From assembly GCF_921293095.1 (NCBI RefSeq), contig NC_060251.1:101232566-101296565 (forward strand): DNA of 64,000 nucleotides, written 5' to 3'. This document shows, piece by piece, positions 57,066 to 64,000 of this stretch (position 1 is its first letter; the number at the start of each line of letters is the position of its first letter). The notes under the pieces are model-generated. The model made no database searches. It had not been told where the DNA came from and was given only the letters and a program-made list of their open reading frames with translations. The stretch comes from Ischnura elegans. Taxonomy: Eukaryota; Arthropoda; Insecta; Odonata; Coenagrionidae. The translations under genes and the position numbers were made by a program.

Positions 57066-59614
57066 TTAATCCTTAGGTGCACGCGCCTGCAAGTATAGCG
57101 CCAGTGCACGCTAGCGGCTTTTTTGCCGCACTTTGACATTTTTGATTTTTCCAAGTATACATTCAAATTTGAGGATGTTTTGACGTATGTGGGGAACTTC
57201 TAATAAATAAAAGCACTTAAAATATTTTTCCCATTCATTTATAAACAAAAATATCACATAATTATATGCAAATTTCTTGATAAATACTTCGAATAATTTT
57301 TCTCAAGGAATTGCAGACGACAATCTAGACACTAAAAAGTCAAAAAAACACACGCAAAAAAGGAAATGGATATACCAAATCGTTGATGCAATCATTAAAA
57401 TTTTAAAAATAAAAAACTATACAAGCAAAATTAATTTTTCAATTTTTTCACCCTTGTTGGTCATCACTGCCATTGCCATTGCCAAATGACATTCTTGACA
57501 TTTTTTGACGCAGGTGGAATTATTATTGCATATAAATAAAAAACATTCGTATATTTATCGTCTTATATTTTTTACATATTCCACGTGTAAAATAATGACC
57601 CGCCCTACATTGAGGTTCATATGCAGAAGCAGATAATTCAGGAATTTTCCCAAGTCTCATTGCTAGAAAAGCCTATGTGTCTGCTGGAAGATTACTTTTT
57701 TTCACCCTGGACTTGAAATGTTCATCTACAAGGCTAAACACGAGAGCTTCCATGAACTCCATTCTTGGTCTTCGATAGATTTTTTTCAAAATTCTTAGCT
57801 ACAAAAATCACGTAGTCGCTAAGAGTAGCCATATAAAAAACCGGAGAAGTTGTGATAGAGGCCACCTTTGCGTTCATCTTGAAGGGGAGTAATTTACACA
57901 CTTTTGGTTCACAAAATTGACATCTCCCTTGGTTGAGTTGTAATTCAGGATGATTTCAGGTTTTGCAGTTAGTTTCGATGTCCTCTTTGCAGTGCAACGT
58001 AGAAAGCACTTCAAAAGAAAGTCACATTTGTTTCGATACGAGAGTGCAGGTATCCTGGAAACAAAGAAATGAAGTTGCAGCCTATCGAATTTTGCAGGGT
58101 AGAAACTCTCTGTGGGTTTGAAGATTTTTTTCACGGTAACTAATAAAGTTAGACCATTTTATAGCAAATAAATGGCTAAATTAAGACTAATAAAGGAATG
58201 AGTAAATAATAATAAAATGAATAGTGATGCTTTGCTGTTATTTTCCCATTCGAATTCATGAATTCCCGTTGCTATCCCGAACGCTGTTCTACAAATCATC
58301 AGGACTGTTACATCTGTTTAAATACAAGCTCGTCTAGCATCTGGCGTCCAACTTTTATCTACAGAGAGAGTGTATTTAATCCCAAATAAAGATATTATTT
58401 CTACACGAGAAGTAGTGATGCAACCTCTGATTCTCGAGTAAACATGAGATGACAGTTTTCCTTCAATATTGGTATTCTCGACATTTTTTTCGATCACTTT
58501 CAGTAAAATCGTTTTCAATAGCAATTTGAGTTCGGTTGCGGCATTCTTAGGAAATGATGTTGGCCCTGGTGAAACACGAACAATGTATTTAGCTTTTGTT
58601 TGGGTGTTTGCAAATTGTATCTAAGAGTTCAGCCAAAACGTTTCACCGTTTTCCGTTGATCTAGATGAACGTTGAAATTATGTGGGTGGCTAACAATATT
58701 ATTATCATCAGACTGCGAACTATCGCTGGAATGTAATGCGTCTTCAAAAAAATTCTTCCTCCCCTTCACTTTCATGTGAGAAATCAAAAAAAAATTCCAT
58801 ATCGTGGTTTACCTGCCCTTCCATTCCATCTTCATTATCAAGCTTTTGGAGCACTCGTTAGAACTCATCAGGGTGATAAATACGTTCTGACCTTGTAATA
58901 TCATACACTCTACATTAGTCACCACCGGCTAAATTTGTTCACAATTCGATAAAACCATAATACAATTTCGTCCATAAGGAGGTTACGATTCCTGAATCTT
59001 GATATAATGCCTTTGGAGCATTATGCTCTTTTCCCGCAGGTAGATACAACTAGTACCGACTCTTGGCCTTCAAGCTCCAATGCATAATACATTATAATAT
59101 ATATGTGCATAACTTATTTTTCGGTCACTAGTAAAGTGTATGTAACGTATTTTTACTTAAATGTAATGCTTATTTGAGTATGAAGACAAAATTTTTAAAT
59201 CACGACGTGTGGTTTGAGGTTGAGATAAATTGTACAAATAATAATAGTGAAGAAATGATAATGCAAATGCTTACAAAAAATATAATAAATACTAAACCAC
59301 ATATTAACATAGTATTGCAAAAGGGATTATGCTTCCAAGTTTCCACGGTAGCGATAGATTATCATACGTTCCGTAGTATCGTGTGAACGCCATCTAGCGG
59401 CAAATCACACGAAGTTGTCGTCGTTCTCACTTTGTAAGATTCTAACGCAATAGTTGGCCGTTACATTGACGCAAACGTATGTTCTTGGTGGAGGGAAAAG
59501 TATAGAAATACAATACCAAGGTGTACAACAAGTGATCCATGCATAATAAACGCGCTATTTCGAATTTTTGAAAAATGCGGCAAAATCCCCGCTTAGCGTG
59601 CACCTAAGGGTTAA
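57066..59614 (-). mobile_element. piggyBac transposon, decayed, about 2.5 kb
   Basis: TTAA at 57066-57069 and 59611-59614 flanks terminal inverted repeats TCCTTAGGTGCACGC and GCGTGCACCTAAGGG (14 of 15 match). Subterminal GCTAGCGG...TTTGCCGCA and TGCGGCAAAA...CCCCGC also mirror each other. The interior encodes a broken piggyBac transposase on the minus strand. Size and target match full-length piggyBac elements, so this was once autonomous. Confidence 0.82.
57600..58925 (-). pseudogene. piggyBac transposase pseudogene
   Basis: Reading the minus strand through several stops and frame changes gives, in order: ERIYHPDEF near 58890, LQKLDNEDGMEGQ and an acidic ESEGEEEFF stretch, FLRMPQP near 58550, KLLLKTILLKVIEKNVENTN near 58500, and KPEIILNYNSTKGDVNFVNQ with CVNYSPSR at about 57880-57970. 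It ends with MEFMEALVFSLVDEHFKSR near 57750. The KPEIIL-YN-TKG-VD---Q-C--Y--SR block is diagnostic of piggyBac. The catalytic centre is not intact in one frame, so no active protein is possible. Confidence 0.75.
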
Positions 59615-60898
59615 GCTTAAAAAAAAAAACTCTCCTGAGAAAGAAATTCTTGTGTTGTAAGGTGTCCCAGTAAATATAAAATCTTGTTATCCAAAATTGC
59701 GAAATTTACAAGCATTTCTCTTACAAATAGTTCTGAGTGAGCTCTACTATAACTTCAACGGGTTCTGGCACTGAGAGACTAAAAATATTTACATGGTAGT
59801 AGTGTATAAAAAAAACTTGCTACGCATTAAAATAAAAAAACTGCAATAACTCGGGCTACTACAATACTAAATATTAAATTACAATATTAAATTAAATTAA
59901 ACTACAATATTAAATTTTCAGGTCTAAATTGCCTCTGAAACCTCATTCCAAATAATTCTCTTTTTTGCATTGAAGTACGAGTTGAACCTATGGTCAATAT
60001 TTGCTTCAGTATGCTCAAATATCACGCAACATTACCGGAAACTTTCAAAACACGGAGCATTTTCAATTTGGAGAATCGTCCCAAGTTGGTCCATACAATA
60101 GCCGTCAATCTCAACCAAACTTGTGATATTCTGTAATGGATATGGAAATATCTATGTAATACAACACCACTACCATTCAATGAGAAAAAGCATAGAAAAA
60201 TCGCAAATTCAAATTAGTGTAGTGCACTCTTTATGGCATTTTTCCGGTAACAAGCACTTTTACTAGCAAATTCATCAAATGAGAAGGTGAGATGCCAAAG
60301 GGCAGAAGTATTTTTTTAAACGTAGTTTACTACAGAAATTGATATAAGAAATGCACAAAGACTTGGTGGCCAAGGGATGCTAGTGAGTCTCCGTTATGTG
60401 CTGACATCAATGTGGAAACTCAAATGCACCGCTAAATATCTAGTTAACCTAGTGTGTTTTCCTTACCTACTTTCTGTACGTAACACTTTTTTGGAAAAAA
60501 ATCACTTGTACTCCTTGACTTCTCACGCATTTATGACTTAAAAACGTACTTTACAATGCCGCGATAGTCTTAGAGTTCGTGAAAGAGCTAATATTCTTAT
60601 TTCCACTAAAAAAAACACTCATTATTTTCTTGAAAGCACGTCATTATCAACTCCATGACTTCTGACGTTGTTAAAGACGGCCTCAATTTGAAACATTATA
60701 TACTTTATAAATTTATATACTGTGAAAATTATTTATGCGACATTTATATTTATTTTATTATTTCTGCGACAAACTCAGAATATTATAACAAAATTTCCGC
60801 ATCTATGGAACTGAAAATGATAAACGAAATGGTTAATTGCGGCCTGAAAATGCAATACGACTACCTGAGTTTATCGTGATACAATATGCATGTGAGAA
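59615..60898. other. Intergenic, nothing recognised
   Basis: AT-rich. A short frame near 60655-60879 has no recognisable motif. Confidence 0.35.
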
Positions 60899-61555
60899 TA
60901 GGGTGGTTTCCTATTATATTTTTACTGCCTAAATCGAAAGATTATTACTCCTGGAGTACGAATTTCACACTTTTAGATTTTTAAATGACGATATCTATTT
61001 TTTCCGATTAAATGAAAAGTGAAAAATTTCGAGCGCGCGAAAACGCGACGGCTAAGTATGAATGCTGGGAAAAGCCCGTGTGAGGTCACTCTGATTCCCG
61101 CTGTCGCAAAGTGGGGCGAGGATGTTAGTGCCGCTGAGATGCCAGGCTACCTGCTAGCAGGTAACAGAGTACCCTGCTAGCAGTTAGCGCTTGGCTTAAA
61201 TAAGGATTATTAATACCCTATCAAACGAAGGAAACTTTCCGACCATAGGCAGTTTTAATAGGTGATTATTAAGAGATGTTACGCTGAGCTCTGTGCCTCA
61301 TGCATGCATTGGTAATCTCAGACGATGCAAACTCCTATCTACTCGTATAGAAACTAGGTCCCTGTGACGTCACGTGGAGTGGCATCGCATGGGCGCCAAA
61401 CTGGCCTTTTTCAAATGTGGTAAAAATTGACCATTGCCATTCGTCTAAACTGGGATTTCTAAAACCAAATAATTTTAATATTATGAATACACTAATGGTG
61501 GGTAACGAATCGCAATCAATGCCTTTCGTTATCTTTGGTGAAGTAAACTACCCTA
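60899..61555. mobile_element. TIR element with TA ends, copy 2
   Basis: Begins GGGTGGTTTCCTA at 60901 and ends AAACTACCC at 61553, with TA outside both. It is collinear with 52452-53092, sharing GACGATATCTATTTTTT, GACGGCTAA, TATGAATGCTGGGAAAAGCC, CCCTGTGACGTCACGTGGAG and TGAATACACTAATGGTGGG. This copy has a local GCTAGCAG duplication near 61150-61185. Non-coding. Confidence 0.7.
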
Positions 61556-62217
61556 TTTATTCTAAAACGCACACGTTTTATAGCCATTCTTGGTTACATT
61601 AAAATTTTCTACAAAAATTGCGATACATCCTGAGATGATCCTTCCTTGGGGGCGCTTAGTAGGGATGGCGGAAAAAGAACAACGGACGGGAGCCTCTGAC
61701 TTAACATGCGCTAGGCACGGTCCTAAGGAGAGATTGGGAGGGGAATAGGAAGGAAGGAGGTGAAGGGTAAGGTCGACTCGAGTGTGTTGGAGGGGAGGGG
61801 GGGACATTGGCGAGCGAGAGGAGACAATGGTATTGGTGGCAGGGGGGGGGGGGGAGTGCGGACCTATAATATCTCTCCTGCGTCAGGGGTTATAGGATGA
61901 GTCCGTCTCTAAGGCTTCGCCTCTGATCATCTCCGGCGGGAGCGTCACTTCATCGAAGCCATCCCAACTGGAAGGACGCTCAACTGTGGCCACTCCGTCT
62001 CTGGATTGTCTCCCCTACCACATTGTGACACCTCATTTGACGGGGAGGTCTGCGCGGGAAATCACCCTACCTACGTCCGGATAAAACGACCGTCCTCACT
62101 ATCCCACCGAGGTGAGCTATGGCTAAAAAGTTTCATTGCTCCAAATGCAAACCTTGTCAATCAGTGTACGTAAATAATAAAATCCGTAGATTCAAGCGTT
62201 ATGGAGTGGAATATTTC
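61556..62217. other. GC-rich region with a long G run
   Basis: From about 61740 to 61860 the + strand is strongly G-rich, including a run of about 13 G near 61841-61856, a strong G-quadruplex candidate. The following 200 bp are GC-rich with no recognised coding sequence. Confidence 0.35.
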
Positions 62218-62381
62218 CGCATTGAAATAAACACTTGCAATTTTACCCGATTTTTTAATTTAGAACGACTTAGGTTTCAATTTTAGCACATCTACACCTT
62301 GAAGGTGATGTAGTAACATTGAATTCTAGGTCGTAATGACTTTTATAATGGTGGAAAACTGCAAGTATTCATTTCAATGTG
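62218..62381. mobile_element. Foldback with degenerate hammerhead-like arms
   Basis: Left arm (from CGCATTGAAATAAACACTTG) and right arm (to CAAGTATTCATTTCAATGTG) are diverged reverse complements meeting near 62300. The right arm reads CTTGAAGGTG, an ATGT-AGTA-ACAT stem-loop, TGAATTCTAGGTCG; the left arm reversed reads AATTGAAACCTAAGTCG. This is the same order as the other units. The ends show no clear target duplication. Confidence 0.5.
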
Positions 62382-62388
62382 ATCGTAA

Positions 62389-62638
62389 TGAATTATCTAG
62401 TTGAATACACCAACGGATGAAGTTCGCCATGAAAAAATATTTCACTCAGCCGGTATTCGAACTCGGATCTCCCGATTTCCATTCAGGTGTGTTAGCCAGT
62501 TACCGGCTCCGGGTTACTCCGGGTTCGAATACCGGCTAAGTCAAATATTTTTTTCATGGTGAACTTCATCCATTGGTGTATTTAACTCTGCATCCGTGCA
62601 AAGTCACTTGTTCCTGCAGTGCTTTGAATTATCTAGTT
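62389..62638. mobile_element. Foldback built from a tRNA-like SINE, 14-bp target duplication
   Basis: TGAATTATCTAGTT at 62389-62402 and 62625-62638 brackets an insert whose arms (about 62408-62465 and 62525-62580) are reverse complements. The reversed left part reads GGTAACTGGCTAACACACCT, then GAAATCGGGAGATCCGAGTTC and GAATACCGG. This resembles a tRNA A box and a GAGTTCGAAT B box. The right arm carries GGTTCGAATACCGG in the opposite orientation, so two SINE heads point at each other. Confidence 0.55.
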
Positions 62639-64000
62639 AGTTGGAACTAGTAAGCGTGCGAGAATTGGCTGAATTTCACCTAAAGGCGACAAATCACTCT
62701 CACTCAACCGGTCACTTTTCTTGGAACCTTACGGATTTTGAACTTACGCTATCATCAAGAAACTTAAAGGGTGTATTTACTTATATCAGACCCTGTAAAA
62801 AAATTTCCTGAATGAAAAATATGAAAATTTTGACTCATTATTTTCTCTGGGGCTAAATTTTCATACCTCAGATCCAGGAAAATGTTAAAAAGCGTTTACT
62901 GTAGATATCATGGAAATTTCAAAAGAAACGCGTCAAAATTTAAACAAATAATACGACACGGAAAAATACAGAATGTATATACCGTTCAAGTGTAAGTGGT
63001 GTGTTCTCTAATCGGAGTAGCCAAATGTTGAATGATCAATCTCAATCGGTAGTTGGTTGAACAAGAACTTTGAATAGAATAGATTAGATAGATCTTACTA
63101 AATTCTACACCGCGCATTCGTGAATTTAATTCATTCAGGTTTAATAGCCGGTTTGCTTCCCTAAGGCACCTAGGAGTGAGATGATATAGGGTTACCTTGG
63201 AGATGTTTTAAGTCTGCACTCAGATTTTAAAAACGGGACTATTCGATGTGTGGATAGTAGTAATTCGGAATTGGTGCCAAAAAAAGACAGTTGCGCTGAG
63301 ATATGCGTTATGAATTAGATACTCCGAAAGAGAAGCTTGTCAGGCATAAAAACTCATTATTCCACATAGAGCTCATAATAGAGAAAGCAGTTGAATTTTT
63401 TCCTACCCGTAAAAAGGAGAACTTCATGAAAGACATTATTATCTCCCACGAAGAGACCTTATGGTGACGAAAAATGATTCAATAGATAAAACGCAGCTAA
63501 TAGTCACAGGAAATAATACTGCTAATAGAATGAAAATATTTCGTGGATAAATAGTTACTTAAATATTTGGTGATAGGAAAGAACTTGGAGACACTAGGGC
63601 AAGTAGTTCATTCTTTCTCAGTGATTCAGGAATGGTTTCGATAGGTTCAGGTAGAGTTCGCCCCAGAATTAGCCACAGGTTTGTGAATATCGAACAGTAA
63701 GGGTAAGAGGGGCCAGTGGTTTCACTGGCCAACCTCGTAGTTCGATGATTTTATTTTATATCATATAATTATCATATTAAATAATTATTATATCTTTATC
63801 GCAACGTAAATTCAATATTTGGAAAGTTTAGATTTTTAGACGAAGTTTCACCATTTTAAGAACAACACGAGTAAGTGAAGCATCAAGTTCCTAAATTGAA
63901 AGTGTACACAAAAATAAACGGAAGCCTTTCCCTCATTATTCATTCACGCCGAAGCTTAACTTTGCACCTTCACATCACAGTCTTTTGTATAAGACAATTT
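62639..64000. other. Intergenic, nothing recognised
   Basis: AT-rich sequence to the end of the window; no supported gene, repeat pair or RNA gene. Confidence 0.35.

Noticed and set aside
59174-59386. 70-aa + strand frame inside the piggyBac element
   Set aside because: It is opposite to the transposase, without recognisable motifs, and in decayed AT-rich DNA.
62403-62624. Functional tRNA gene
   Set aside because: A and B box-like motifs are visible but there is no complete cloverleaf, and the sequence lies in an inverted dimer with a target duplication, which fits a SINE.

Overview
This window looks like AT-rich nuclear DNA of an insect. The one clear host gene belongs to the takeout/juvenile-hormone-binding-protein (JHBP) superfamily, which is characteristic of insects. 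It has six small exons separated by kilobase-scale introns with GT/AG junctions. I cannot name the species or order from sequence alone. Almost everything else recognisable is mobile-element DNA; there are no rRNA, CRISPR or bacterial-type genes.

Layout. 1-3.8 kb: upstream DNA with a foldback repeat and a G-rich promoter-proximal segment. 3.84-20.7 kb: the takeout-like gene on the + strand (253 aa), whose introns hold foldback elements, a piggyBac-type MITE and a large palindromic repeat. 20.7-34.7 kb: intergenic, with paired dispersed repeats, a degraded LINE reverse-transcriptase tail, a hAT MITE and a TTAA-flanked MITE. 34.7-44.2 kb: the outstanding feature, seven head-to-tail copies or 3' fragments of Dong/R4-type non-LTR retrotransposons, each ending in a (TAA)n tract that the next one abuts. 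One copy carries an intact ORF with Myb-like, reverse transcriptase, CCHC and restriction-like endonuclease regions. 44.2-64 kb: a PIF/Harbinger-type MITE, a TTAA-flanked MITE with an internal duplication, a deleted mariner, two copies of a TIR element with TA ends, a decayed 2.5 kb piggyBac transposon, and two foldbacks side by side near 62.3 kb.

How the parts relate. The takeout-like protein should be a secreted carrier of a hydrophobic ligand. The retrotransposon array is best explained by repeated target-primed insertion into (TAA)n, where each insertion rebuilds the target. A second theme is a set of about seven foldback or single units sharing a hammerhead-like core (CTGAWGA, short stem-loop, GAAAC). 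Two are flanked by perfect 13-bp direct repeats, which fits Penelope-like retroelement termini. All assignments come from reading by eye; no database search was possible.
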